Source: Isoetes taiwanensis
Lineage: Eukaryota > Streptophyta > Lycopodiopsida > Isoetales > Isoetaceae
Assembly (NCBI GenBank): GCA_021234155.1
Contig: JAJEKV010000008.1
Coordinates: 22,547,158-22,611,157, forward strand
Length of the DNA: 64,000 bases
Direction: 5' to 3'
Below are positions 35,740 through 47,800 of this stretch, one piece after another. Within the stretch, counting starts at the first letter, position 1. Every line of letters starts with the position of its first letter. A model generated the notes under the pieces. The model saw only the letters and a program-made list of their open reading frames with translations. It was not told the DNA's origin and did no database searches. A program made the position numbers and the translations under genes.

Positions 35740-36695
35740 CATGCACATCAATGGGAAAGTACTTGGCGATACTGAATCCTGAACTTGGTAATGATTGGAT
35801 TAATTTGGTCACTAACAAGGAACTGGAAAACTCATATTTGTGTTTCTCTATATGATCTTACTAGAGCTAAAGTTGATCCACCTGTAGGAGTTAGATGGTT
35901 GAATTGGATGACTTGTGCATAGCTTTGAGATTCCTAACAATAACAAGGATTTTCATGATTGGGTGAAGAAGGAGACATAATTGGAGCATCTTGTGGTGAA
36001 AACAAAAGAAACATTAGATTCAATCCTTGAAGAAGTTAACTTAGTCATTAACCATGGTGACAAGGATCTAGCTAAATGGTTTTGGAAGTTCAAGCTAAAT
36101 TATAGGCAAGTGATGTTCAAAGCCTACGAAAGAAGCATGTCCATAACCTCTAAGTTAGATGATGCTATTGAGATCAAAAGGGCATCGCAAGGAGTTTGCT
36201 TTAGGCAGAATTTTTATTTCTCTATTTCACTTTTTATATATACATTTAATAATATTATTTAACATACTTAGATTCGTCTCATGTCTTCTTTATGCATGTA
36301 GATACTTAAGTTTTTGTGTGAAAAAACAAGTACATTGCTATCATGCCGCTATTGGTACCTAGATGGGCCACATTAGAAGGTGTTGGTTTCATGTATTCTA
36401 GCAAGGGACACTTGGATAGGACATGTGGTTTATCTAAATTTGAGATATGTAATTGCCCATGGTAGATTGGTTTCCCCAAGGGAAAATTCCAGAAGAAGAA
36501 GAAGAAGAAGAAGAGGAGATGCATAAGAATATAGTTTCATCTACAACAGCAAAAAAAGATGATGAGCCACTGTTAGAAAGGAAAAGGAAAGAAAAAGTTT
36601 ATGGTCAAACATTGAAAGGCAAAAAAAGAGATTCTGATGTTGAAATTGATTTGTTTACGGATACCAAACTATCAAGTTTTGCTGGAAAGTAATAT
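35740..36695 (+). pseudogene. Unrecognised coding fragments
   Basis: Plus-strand pieces look coding but match no family I know: WVKKE followed by LEHLVVKTKETLDSILEEVN and DKDLAKWFWKFKLNYRQV (35960-36120), SMSITSKLDDAIEIKR (36130-36180), then PRWATLEGVGFMYSSKGHLD (36357-36420) and an acidic/basic tail with (GAA)n (EEEEEEE, 36494-36518) and KRKEKVYGQTLKGKKR. Intron-like AT-rich sequence separates them (36200-36300). They could be exons of one transposon or host gene that also includes the methylase-like exon at 39375, since all lie on the same strand. Confidence 0.35.
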
Positions 36696-36943
36696 ATGCA
36701 AATATTTCTTTGATTCTGGTAATGTCTTTAAGATTTAAAGACGTATAAACATGAAGGGTGAAACTAGCTTCAACAAAAGGGAGATTGCAAGACAAGTGGC
36801 TATGACAGGACACGCTTATAAAAGAGGAGGCACATCTGGTGTTATTAGAATAGAATAGAATAGAATAGAATAGAATAGAATAGAATAGAATATACATTAA
36901 CGTCCCTCAGGCCGTGAGGCCCCCGGACTTGTGTAGCATCCTG

Positions 36944-37148
36944 CGAGCTCCCAAAAGGGTGCTGCCAACAAACAGACGCATAGGTTTATGTAGCCATCTA
37001 GCGGGCTTCTCTTGTTCTTTGTAATACCCGCATCGTGCTTATAGCTGGCTTCTTGGCCATACACAATGCATCGTTATAACGAGCTCCCAAAAGGGTGCTG
37101 CCAACAAACAGACGCATAGGTTTATGTAGCCATCTAGCGGGCTTCTCT
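36944..37148. repeat. Direct repeat in LINE 3' end, copy offset 136 bp
   Basis: A match of about 69 bp starts at 36944 and 37080 (CGAGCTCCCAAAAGGGTGCT...). Confidence 0.95.
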
Positions 37149-37384
37149 CTCTTTGTGCATCCCCCGGTGTCTTATTATCATCTCTTTTATAGCTTTCGCT
37201 ACATCTGTGAGTGTCTCTTCTTTGTCCATCAGTGCTGGGAGTGGGAAATCCCACCTGACCTTGTTAAATTTGGACCTTATGTCTGTGTAGACCGGGCATT
37301 CCTTGACCATACGTGCTTCGTCTTCTATTTTTCCTGAGTCACATAGTTGACATATTCACTCTGCTCTATCTATTAGTGACGCCG

Positions 37385-37447
37385 ATTACTATCAGGATTA
37401 AAAAACCCCGCCCCGAAGGGTTTTCGAGGAAAAACCTTAATAGTAAT
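37385..37447. repeat. Nested hairpin element, copy 2
   Basis: Outer arms ATTACTAT/ATAGTAAT surround the core AAAAACCCCGCCCCGAAGGG then TTTTCGAGGAAAAACC. It lies within LINE ORF2-derived sequence on the minus strand and interrupts the C-terminal protein homology. Confidence 0.75.
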
Positions 37448-37560
37448 GGGCTCACTAATGCACAGTATTATTATCAGATCCGTTTTCCGTCATTCTGGAT
37501 TTTGGCTTTTTCCCACGCCATTATTGTTAGGCTGCAAAAACTCTAAACTAAACTGATTAG

Positions 37561-39374
37561 TATTGATTAGAGTTCCAATCCGGAGCTATGAATGTGTAGT
37601 AATTACTGTCAACATAACATCACGTGTCCAAAGGTCCGCATTTATACACCATCTTGTAATATTCTAACTACACTATGTTAACACAATTCCCAGCTTATGT
37701 AGTCACTGCCTAATAGTCCAGATTTATATGAGTGTAAAGCGTCTAAAGAAACTTCCTAATTTCATACATAGCATGCATATACTATGTTGATAGAACTGAT
37801 GCATTGTGCAAAGAAACCATCCAATTTCATAGCCTACAACAGCCAATCTATATTTATACCTAATGATGATAAAAGAATGAAAAGATCAATCATCCAGATT
37901 ATGCAGATAGTGGTATCACCCTTCCCTTGTTTTGTGTGTTACTAGCTATTCAATTCAAATGAAAAAACCTGATTAGATGAACGTCCTCATCTTCGAGCTT
38001 TTTGAAGGCCTGCAGCATAATTGATTGTGCTATTCCCTGTTCCACTTTTGTTGGCCATTCTGCAGTTGGCAAAACTTCTTGTAGAGTCCCAAACATGGTT
38101 TTTGATTATTCTATAGATGTCTTCACATAATCTGCAACATATCCTCAAGCACTTGATGTAAGAGCACTTGTAAGCTATTATTTACTCCTTCACTACACTT
38201 GTCTCCTTTTTTACTACAAATACCACACTTGTATACGCATTTTATGGGGCAGGAGAAGTTGATGTCTGTTGCTTAGTGGTAGGCACCAGCCGGTGGGCTA
38301 TTTCCCACTCTGCCCTGGTGTATGGCGGAGACGTCCGTCTCTCTGTCCCATAGCTTTGCCTCCCTCTATTTGCACCATCTACTCCTGGTTCCCTTGTTTA
38401 TTCGTTTCCTTTCGTCCATCCTTTGTGGCTGTTGTATCTCCAAGGCCGGATAGCTTGGTATTTGTAGCTTAGGAGAAGGCACTAGTCGGTGGGCTAATTA
38501 CCCCACTCTGTCCTGGTGGATGGCGAAGACGTCCGTCTCTCTGTCCCATCACTTCGCCTCTCCCTATTTGCACCATCTTCTCCTTTTCACTGTTTATTAG
38601 ATTGTATCCGTACATCTATACATCTGCGTTCATACATATCATATATACATCTCTACTCCATACTTTCTCTTTTGGAAATATTTGGTCTCTTTTATAAACT
38701 TAAGAGCTAAAGAAATCTCACAACCAGAGAGAAATAGAGGGCAAATTAGAGTGACTAACATACCAGAAAATGTCTTTACTAAATGCAATGTCTTGAAATC
38801 AAAATATATGCTACCCCAAGCTAACAGAATTGGTCATTGCCTTGATTCAAAATGAAACAGGAAACTTATCTGGAAGCCATTCGTCTGTGTGCAAAGTTTC
38901 AGAAGCCGAAGTTTCAGAGCTGAACCGTCCTTCCCAGCAGGCCAATCTCTGGAAAACTTAAACACCATTGGATGGAGTGCTCAAGGAGCTTTCCAACAAG
39001 CCCAAACACACCCAAAACTGCCACCAGATACATAAGTTATGGTCAAAAGAAAACTGCAGCCAAACCCTAGCACCGCCAAAAGAGGGCCGGGACTGTCAGG
39101 TGGATTCCGTCGACTAAAACAGAGGAAACACCATACAAATCATACACCGACGGAAAGCTCGTTCGATAAGCTTTCCAACGAGCCCAAGAACACCTGAATC
39201 TGACACCAGAATCCCGAGTTATGAGCAAACGAGCAGGGCTGAAACCCTAAGCGCCCTCCATGAGCGCATCAAGGAAGACTATTATCAAGGAATAAAGTCT
39301 TCCCAAAATACAAATACAAATCCACTTGGCTCCACAAAGGATGTCATGAAAAGTATGACATCATTGGTGTTATC
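37561..39374. repeat. Non-coding region with a 196-bp-offset repeat pair
   Basis: About 105 bp starting AGGCACCAGCCGGTGGGCT at 38281 recurs at 38477 in diverged form (both include GACGTCCGTCTCTCTGTCCC and CTATTTGCACCATCT). A second loose pair at 38988 and 39172 shares CTTTCCAAC(A/G)AGCCCAA. Otherwise no gene is recognised. Confidence 0.55.
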
Positions 39375-39612
39375 TTGCAGTTTATAGTAGAGTGGGCATT
39401 GACTTTGGGTACTTCAATGCAGAAGTATTTTCTATGAAGGATCTGAATCAAAACAGTAGCTTGTTGCATCATGTGCTTCATCAGGACGAGAGATTATCAT
39501 TCCTCTTACATTGTTTCTATCCTAATGGTAGCTTCATGTTGGATCTTTTTGCGGGCACAAGTTCTATGATGGAAGCATGCGCAATTCGCGGTGCACATTA
39601 CTATGAAATAGA
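39375..39612 (+). pseudogene. DNA-methylase-like exon interrupted by a LINE tail
   Basis: After an acceptor-like TTATCTTGCAG at about 39370-39380 an open frame runs to about 39612. It contains FNAEVFSMKDLNQNSSLLHH and then NGSFMLDLFAGTSSMMEACA with RGAHYYEIE. This has the form of S-adenosylmethionine-binding motif I of N4/N6 amino-methyltransferases (LD.FAG.G....A...G....IE), with Ser where the family's second Gly normally sits. No catalytic (D/N/S)PP(Y/F/W) motif is visible. Reading into the (GAATA)n tract at 39615 shows that the LINE end inserted right after motif I. Host gene or transposon-encoded methylase cannot be decided. Confidence 0.45.
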
Positions 39613-39614
39613 AT

Positions 39615-39950
39615 ATAATAGAATAGAATAGAATAGAATAGAATAGAATAGAATAGGTTTTTAGCGTCCACAGAGACCAATTGGTCTGTGGGACCCAAAC
39701 AAAAAGAGAGCAGCAAGCGTATTACTGACAGGATTAGAAAACCCCCGCCCCGAAGGGTTTTCGAGGGAAAAACCTTAGCAGTAATAAGTATGCTGGCACG
39801 CTGTACAATTATATAGGACAGTTCAATACCATCCCAGAGGACACAACTGAGTCCGTGAATCCATAACCTCCTGGAGGTATGACCCCAGCAAACCCACAGA
39901 CGCCGTATTATTGTAGCCTTGGTGAAGTCACTCAATGGAATAGAGAATAA
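39615..39950 (-). mobile_element. LINE 3' end fragment with (TATTC)n tail
   Basis: Minus-strand fragment ending in (TATTC)n (39615-39656). Just upstream on the minus strand is CCACAGACCAATTGGTCTCT, a stem-loop (plus-strand 39668-39691), then GGACGCTAAAAACC. It contains a nested hairpin at 39720-39786. The rest (39790-39950) has no preserved domain. It interrupts the methylase-like exon. Confidence 0.7.
39720..39786. repeat. Nested hairpin element, copy 3
   Basis: Outer arms TATTACTG/CAGTAATA surround a core AAAACCCCCGCCCCGAAGGG then TTTTCGAGGGAAAAACC, very close to copy 2. It lies about 60 bp from the LINE tail. Confidence 0.8.
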
Positions 39951-40263
39951 TGATGAGCTTGTCGACTTGGTGATGTGCATGTCGAAGATGTGGATGAACC
40001 TTCAGACAGCGATCTGGCTGAATTAGTGAGGCATTTAACTTTGTTGTTTTTTAAATTTTCATTCACATAATGGTTGTTGTTTATATCCTTTTCTCCACAT
40101 CAATGACTTTATACATTTACCCTTGCAATGCCCTTCCAACTTATGCAGAGGCCGTAGCTCAGAAGATGTCATTAATTTCTTCTTGAAATATGTCTAATAT
40201 TCAACCAAAAATTGGCGCTATTCATTGACGCCCGTTGTGAACTGAGAGCTTTTTGTAGGGGAA

Positions 40264-40978
40264 TGCCCCCAAAGAAGAAAGGATCAGGGGATCCGACTGA
40301 ATATGAAGGTGATTCAGCACATAACTTCGCAGTGGTGCAAAAATTAAAAAATGAAATCTTAGGGCTTAAGTCAGAGGTTGAAGGGATTCGGCAAACCCTG
40401 GATGAGCTGGTGGCTCAAAACACCAGCCTGAAAGTGCAAAATGCCTGAACTATCTTCCACTTCACAAAAGCCAGCAACTGACTTTAGAGCACAGATTGAA
40501 GCTTTGGAAAGCAAATTAGCATCTTTGGTAGCCGAAACCACTAAAGAACAAATGAAAATTCACCATGACGAGGACTTTTCAGAGCAAAGAGATCAAGAAA
40601 TTTGGGCTAAGAACTTAAAAATATCCGGTCTTCAAGAGATTGAGGGAGAGGATATTATAGATATAGTAAGACGTTTTTTCTCCGAACCATGCACCTTCAT
40701 GATCCAAATTATGTTTCAGCAAGAAGATTGGAGAAGCCAGGCTCCTATACCCATCCTATTCTAGTAAAATTCCACATTAAAGAAGCAAGAGATCGTGTGC
40801 TTCACAACAGGAGTGCACCAAAAGGCAAAAAGGTATGATTAGATATTGATCTAACACCTAGCCAGTTCGAAATTAGGAAAAAGGAGTGGGTTAAAGTAAA
40901 GGCAGCAAGAGATTCAAGACTGGTAGCATACCTAGATCAGGAAGGCAAGGCAATTATCACTAACCGAAAGCACAAATA
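40264..40978 (+). pseudogene. LINE ORF1, lightly decayed
   Basis: ATG at 40264 opens MPPKKKGSGDPTEYEGDSAH, then a coiled-coil segment (LKNEILGLKSEVEGIRQTLD) to a stop at 40446. The frame resumes with EALESKLASLVAETTKEQMK, then an RRM-like domain NLKISGLQEIEGEDIIDIVR (40611-40670), a frameshift near 40690, HPILVKFHIKEARDRVL (40752-40802) and DSRLVAYLDQEGKAII (40913-40960). This coiled coil plus RRM-like order is typical of ORF1 RNA-binding proteins of APE LINEs. ORF2 begins within about 20 bp. Confidence 0.75.
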
Positions 40979-43865
40979 GGATACAAGGGCATTGAGAGTA
41001 AGTCTATGAAATGCACATGGACTAACTCAGGCAAAGGTAAATGCCACTCTCAAAATTTGGGAACATTAGGACCTGTTATTGTTTACTGAAACATGGACTA
41101 ATCAATGTCGCCTTCCACCGGATATAATGGGTTTTAAACTTCTAGGCCAAGTATGGAATGAGAAAGTACTAGGAGCGGGATGTGGATTTGGAGGAGTTGC
41201 GGTCTATAAAAGAATAGACTCAAGGCATGAGATCCAAATTTTGAAACATGATAGCAATAACCAATACATTTGGTTAAAAATAACAGAGAACATGGAGTAG
41301 TAGTTTTTAGCAGAATGTTATTTTGCCCCAGAAAATTCGCATATACATAACAGACATAATCTGGATAAGGATAACCCATTTGAAACTCTATACTCTGATA
41401 TCTTGGAGTATTCTTCACAAGGTGAAATACTTATCGCAGGAGATTTTAACGGATGCACAGGCAGCCAACAAGCTAAAGCGTTTGATAACTTGGCGAACCT
41501 CTGTTTAGATGAGATAGAGGACATGGCATATAGCAGAACTTCTGATGACAAGATCTCTAATGATATGGGTGAGAAGTTACTTGAACTAGGCACTATGTGC
41601 CAGATGAAAATCCTCAATGGAGTGATGCCGTTCGAACAGTCAGGAAAGCTCACATACCACAATCATGCAGGAGCCAGCACCATAGATTATTTTCTTGCCA
41701 GAAGTAAGGATCTAGTTGCAGACTTGTATGTGGAAGATAAACTTCTTGAATCGGATCATACACCATTACATATAGTGCTTAAGTTGCAAGCAAATTCAGA
41801 AATGACGATGCCAAGTTTTCATCCAAAACTCAAGGTGAGCTACAAACAGCACCTTGCATACAAGCAACTCATAGAGGAGCAGCTTGCAACAGCCTCATGG
41901 TCAGGATAATTCAAGGAAGATGCACAAAAATTTCAGCACCTTTTGTTTGAGGCAGCCAAGCATGTTTTTGGTGTATTCGAAAGACGCAGACAAGGTAAGC
42001 CTTGTAATTCATGGTGGGATCCAAAACGCCAGGAGGCAAAGAGCAAGCTGCCACAGAAGTGCATTTGCAAACCAAAATGGTATAAGCAGATGATCAGGCA
42101 TAAAAAAACGTAAATATTATAAACAAAAGCAAGCAGAGTTAGCTGAGCAATTTAGAAAGCATCCAAAAAGCTTTTGGAACACGCTGCAGGGCAGATCAGA
42201 GCAAACTATTTTGGACAGTGAAGCCCTAGCTAACCTAATCGAAGTTTTTTATGAAAACGAGGATGCAGATGGCATGCCAAAAATGGCTCTCAATGCTAAT
42301 ATATTTTCTGAAGCAGAGGTGGCAGATTGTTTATCAAGAATAAATAACAATAAGGCACATGATGCAGATGGTTTATGCGTGGAACTTCTTAAATGGGGCG
42401 GCGATTGCACGTTAACTATCTTAATAGATTTGTTGAATAAGGGCCTCATGCAAGGGCTGCCATGTAACTGGAGAGTTAACCATGTCCATCCAATCTACAG
42501 CGGGGGAGACAAAAAAGTAACAAGCAATTATTGATTGGCAGTGTGTTGCCAAAATCTTAGATAGCTTACTGGAAAGAAAACTGAGTGCCTGTGCAGAGCA
42601 AGATGATGTACGATCTGAATGTCAAGCAGGTTTCAAAAGTGATCATAACGCTCTGGATCACATGCTCACTCTTAGAACTAAGATACAAAAGACCAAAGCA
42701 CCAAATACGTCTTTGTACGTCGCGTTCATAGATTTCACAAAAGCTTTTGATACAGTGCCACGCAAAGAGCTTTATGATCGCATGATTCAAATCAATGTCC
42801 CTCAGGATATTAGAGAGGTTATCTCACATCTATATGCAGAAGTGTTGATCAAGATCTCTTGGGATCTTGACGCAGACAAGGAGCACCATTGGGGTACGCC
42901 AAGGCTGCCCGTTATCTCTGACGCTATTCGGAATTTTCATAGATGACGTGGACGACTGGTTGAGGGCCAGATTTCTTGCAGGCACAAGACTAGATATGTA
43001 TGTCATCCAATTACTCCTTTATGCAGACGATGTGGTACTGTTGACAAGCAATCAAAAGACTCTACAAGACCATTTAACGGCCTAGAGACCTTTTGTGATG
43101 CGAAAAGAATGAGTGTAAATTTATCTAAATCTAAAGTCATGGTATTTGGAACCAGAGAAAGGCCGAATTTACATACAAAGGGCAGGTTCTAGAGAATGTG
43201 GACAACTACAAATACTTGGGGATAGATATTGCATCCAATTACAGCTGGAAAAACTGTATGAAAAGAAGAGTATCAGGAGGAATGGCTGCCTTGTATAGCA
43301 TGCTGGCAAAATCCTATTTAAGACTCTAGTGCAAACGGTTTTACTGTATGGTGTACCCATCTGGAGGCCCGGGATTTCTACTCGATTATGGAAGCAACTA
43401 GAAGCAGTTCAAAAAATGTTTTTGAAGGAGGAACTAGACATTGGATCTCAAATCCCGTATGCCATAACATTGGCAGAAGTGGGCATGTTCCCACTCGAAC
43501 TTGGAGGTTTGTATCAAGCAATTAATTTCTATAACCGAGTTCATAAACAAAAATCAGACCGCTTGTCTCACCGTGCCATGGTGGATTCGAATCAAGGATG
43601 GAAGAGAAACGTGATGCATTGGCCAACAGATAAGCAACAAGCGAGGGTTTTGCTTGAAAAGCTAGCAATAGACCATCTATGGATTGAACCTGGGAAAAGG
43701 ATGTCTCAATATCAGGCTAGCATCAACCACTTCGAGATTTATGAGTGCCAAAGCTATCTAAAGGCATATATATCTGTCCCCTATAATCCAATCACCTGCC
43801 ATATCATTAACCTTGTGTTAGTCTGTCACGAGGCAGATTGTCACATCCTACTCATTCGTACTTGA
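40979..43865 (+). pseudogene. LINE ORF2 (APE endonuclease, RT, C-terminal domain), near-intact motifs
   Basis: The best-preserved retrotransposon ORF here. Endonuclease: DLLLFTETW (41070), a GGVAVYKR strand (41195), ILIAGDFNG (41424-41450), STIDYFLARS (41673-41703) and ESDHTPLHIVL (41749-41781) with catalytic Asp-His present. Reverse transcriptase: DADGLCVELLKWGG (42363), CQAGFKSDHNALDHM (42621), YVAFIDFTKAFDTV (42716-42756), GVRQGCPLSLTLFGIFID (42893-42945) and LLLYADDVVLL (43012-43043) with the YADD box intact, then MSVNLSKSKVMVFG-like sequence (43110-43150). Thumb/C-terminal: LLYGVPIWRPG near 43338-43370 and AEVGMFPLELGG. Stops and frameshifts near 41300, 42530, 42890 and 43085 inactivate it. 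No 136-bp repeat occurs inside it. The tail after the stop at 43863-43865 is not recognisable. Confidence 0.9.
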
Positions 43866-44690
43866 TCTACGATTAAATTAATGAACTACTTTTGAATTGC
43901 GCTTTAGCGGCCCTTACTGAACATGATAGTTAACTTCGATAATTTTAAGAAAGCTAGTAGAGAAGGTGGCCACATTATGTCATTTTCTATGGAATCTCAG
44001 GATACTTGAGCCTATTTTCGCAGATTGACATAGTACATCTGCAGACTAGTGGCAATTCCAACAGTGAGATGCAAACAATGCCATTGAGAAATAAAATATC
44101 AATATGGAGAAGAAAGCACAGAATGACATTAAATTCAAGAACAAAAGTGTGTTGATGTAAACAAACGATGGGTTTGAGAATTGATTGCCTTGCTACTATG
44201 CTTATCAATCCACATTAAGTTGCTTAGCCAATGTATCAGATAGAAAACGCAGGGCAGAACAAAGGACACCAAGGATAGAAACACAAATACAGTATTTGCC
44301 TAGGCTTCGCAAGCAGTTTCTTAAGGATAAATATAAGATGTTTGCACATCAAGCTAAATGCAACAAATGACCTAGAGCCCAATCTAAATTACAAACAAGT
44401 AATCACATTTTACATTAAAAACGTTACAACCACATGCACTCCCCTGCGCATTTCAAGCCACTGAAAAGAGGCACCAATAAACCCTCTGTTAAATGCATTT
44501 TTTCTCTTATCAACTTTGTCTGGGCTGTGGGACCTCCAGATAGAAGAGAGGAAAATCCGCCTTAATTACAGCCATGGCATCATAGATCCATCCATCATAG
44601 ATCCATTCCCTGTAAACAATAAATTCATAGCTGAGATAAAATATCCGAGAAAATCTAAAGAATTAGAGAGATTCAAATGTTTCATGAGGA
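43866..44690. other. Region without recognised gene
   Basis: Follows the LINE ORF2 stop. No microsatellite tail or target-site duplication could be identified, and no gene is recognised. Confidence 0.4.
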
Positions 44691-44897
44691 CAGTGAATTG
44701 AAATCAATGTTGAAATGGCCAGAGGATGCAACAACCATAGTTCGCCGCTGCCTGCCTTGTGATCGTAACTTGGGGCTCCCTTTGGCAGAACATGGTAGGG
44801 CTTGAGCTTTGTTGGGGCTTAGCAAAAACGCCAGCGCCACAAGATTAAAAAAAGGCAGGAGCACGTAGCTTGGCTATGGTCGTCGTCAAACCCATAT
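44691..44897 (-). pseudogene. Possible small gene or first exon with N-terminal targeting peptide
   Basis: On the minus strand an ATG at about 44897 opens MGLTTTIAKLRAPA, but a run of seven T then gives TAA. One T fewer would join it to the frame FFNLVALAFLLSPNKAQALP followed by a basic, Ser-rich stretch (KLRSQGRQRRTMVVASSG) ending at a stop near 44691. A hydrophobic segment plus hydroxylated, basic residues resembles a plant signal or plastid transit peptide. No mature-protein family is recognised and no clear splice donor was found. It may be a first exon, a homopolymer error, or chance. Confidence 0.3.
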
Positions 44898-47800
44898 CTA
44901 AAGCAATCTGTAAGTGCAAGTGCTAAGTTAGCTGGAAGTTTTAAGCGGAAACAGAAGAATAGAGTGAATAAATAAACCCATGTAAGTATGGTGTTTCAAC
45001 CAGCCGACACTCCAAGAACTCCTTGCTTTCAAATGGCGATGACGAGCTTCTGGCTATGGCCGAGCATAGATCACTCACACTTACGGTGCAGAGCACTTCG
45101 AAGCAAAGCTTTCTATCCTAACTTGATTACCCCTCTATTTCTGCATCTGATGCCTCTGTTTCTCTTTTCTGGCAATTGAGCCGTCAAAATTGCTTGAAGA
45201 GGGAAGGCCAGAAATTGACGTCACGGTCTTTTTTAGTCTTTAGCTTCCATCTCCAAGTGTCACTACGAGAGCTGCTCAAAAAAATATTACATCTCAAACA
45301 AAAAATAGGGTACATTAGATATGTTAGGAAAGTTTCATTGTGTAACTTAATGGCTTTTGAAGGTGCAATTTTATAGAATGTTGGAACCTAGTTATGTTTG
45401 AACCTTGTGTTATGATCATAATCCTATAATCGCTCAATCCTATAATCGCTCAATCTCAACCATTGATTATCAGAATATTCCATGTCATATCCCCAATGCA
45501 CAACATGTGGCAGCATATCATGAATCTGTTTCACAAAGATATCCACACAGCATTTATCTGCCAACATACTGCAGCTTCAGCAAAACACAATTGGGGATTT
45601 GAACCCCCTGCCAAGAGACGGCAGTACCAATGCCCTGCCATTCTAGATAACACAACAAAAACTCAAGCTGTGTCTACCATTAGCTCCATACCAGAGGAAT
45701 CTGCAAAACAGAGGCACAAAAAGTAACGATGCTTCAAATTAGACTTAAATAGCTCAGAGACATGCAAAGTAAGTTTGAAACAGAAAGCCCCTTGTGGAAC
45801 ATAAGGCATCAATTTATCTAGCCATCGTGAAACCAAAACCAGCAGAGCACGAGGCATTTTTGGGAATGATTTACCCATCCCTGTAAATCCGATTCCATGT
45901 TACAGGTTTTGGCACAGAGGGCATCGATTTACCCTGCCATCATAAAATTGAAACTATAACAATGAAAAAAAAGATGGGGTTTCTTATGTGACCCTGCACA
46001 CACTCTTCATGCCCTGCCATGAACTCCGCTTGCAAATAAAATCGCAAGCAACATGATTTCGTCGCCCTGCAAATTGCTGGAAGATGCAAGAAGCATGCAA
46101 CAACAAATCCACCAGAACAACTCCGCCAGCATCATCCTTTGGGCCAAGCAATGAAATTACACCACTATCTTCTCGGGCCAGGCATGCAGTCAGCTATCAT
46201 TTTGCCACAAGGAGGCCGCCATGGCCAAGCAGTCCAGCATGAGCTTCGCCAGAAGAACGCCGCCAAGGCCATGTCGCCCTGCCCTCACGCACACAAACGG
46301 CAGAAACCCTACTTTCCACGAAAAGATAGAGCTATAACAAGAAAAAATTCCAAACACATTAGGAAACTCAAAACCCATTTACTGACATCAGCAAAATACT
46401 AGTTTGCCATACGAATACTGCCCTAAACCAAGCAAACCCATATGTAATACCTCCCCCACTTCACAATTGCAGAACATGTTAAAATTTGGAGCTCTTGTTT
46501 GCATAATTATGAAAGCAAGTAGTTTGTGAAGATCAATCAAGTTTAATTGTATATGCTATATATTTAAACATGAAAGCTTTAAATTTAAGCTTTATCTTAT
46601 ATATCATGAAGGCATTGCCTTGAAAAAAAAATCCCCTCTCCCATCCCTCTCCCCATCAATCTCGTATAGATATGTCCTTAATTAACTATTCCAAATTGAT
46701 TCAATTCAACTCATCTCATATAGTATGCCTTTTGAAATAATTTGAACTCGGACATAGTTAGCCAAACATTACTTAGTCAACATGCCAACTAAATTGATGT
46801 TTTCTTTTTGTTCATTTGTAAAAAAAAAATATTTTTACTTGGAGGAGCCAACATGCCAACTATACTTTGATGAACTTCCATTTTCACTTTATTTTTTAGA
46901 CTTGAAGGTGTGTCAATTAAACACATCTTTTCAAGCATAAAATTTTTCAAATTTGAATCATATATGCCCTTCATGTATTTCATAGAGTCCTATGTATATC
47001 CCCTTTCTTTTAACAATCTTATACACGTATCTAGAGTTTTCCTATTTTCTCCATCGATACACAAAACCATGTATTATTTATCACTTTCAATGTTAGTAAG
47101 TAAAATCCCCTTTAACACCCCCTTTTGTTTGGGTGCATATTCATACGACTTTGAGCACAAGAGCTGTTACATATTAACACGCAAGGATCTAAGCAACAAT
47201 AAGAAGAACATAAGTGAGAAAAATAGGCGAGGGCAAGCTAGATATACACATAGCTAGAAGTAAAATCATATACCTTAAACACGAGATTGTGATATAACAT
47301 GGAATTTATTCAAGTAGAAACGTCCGCGTGGATCTATCAAAAAGTGCAATAACATCTTTTATGTAACAGTCTATATGGTCCAAGGTGCCCGCATGCTAAA
47401 ATGAATAACTATCTTCTTTTCCAGAGTGTTTGCAAGGATTAAAAAACGTTGATCAGGATTCTTATCCATCTCTTGAAGCTTGGGAAAGCAAGTGCATTCT
47501 TTTAAACTCTCAAAATGTAGAATCTATAACACAGCCTTTCGGCCACAATGAAAGGTATTACCAATGGGTCTGCTACAAACCAAATATGCTATGCTAGAGG
47601 CAGTGAGTTTTATATAATCTCATGTTCTAGCAAGTGTATTAAGAACTATTGGTACCACATATTCAAATATATATATGGATTCATATAACAAGGAGCAAGC
47701 AACATATGGCATGGTAATGTAACAATAGCTATCTTTATTGAAAATATTTGGTTGTACTGATTTAGCAACTAATCAGTAATGCGAGATGTTAAAAAATGGA

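Larger units (their letters stand above)
36847..37560 (-). mobile_element. 5'-truncated LINE 3' end with (TTCTA)n tail
   Basis: Minus-strand element. The tail is (TTCTA)n, seen as (TAGAA)n at 36847-36892. It is preceded on the minus strand by GGCCTCACGGCCTGAGG, a stem-loop, and GGACGTTAATGTATA. Upstream, broken frames give an ORF2 C-terminal zinc-type sequence: QLCDSGKIEDEA-like at 37310-37350, then ECPVYTDIRSKFNKV (37260-37310) and a final helix AKAIKEMIIRHRGM. A 69-bp 136-offset repeat and a nested hairpin (37385-37447) lie inside. Not functional. Confidence 0.7.

Noticed and set aside
39600-39960. Target-site duplication around the LINE fragment in the methylase-like exon
   Set aside because: ATGAAATAGAATATAAT on the left and ATGGAATAGAGAATAATG on the right are similar, but both resemble the GAATA tail itself, so the match is not convincing.
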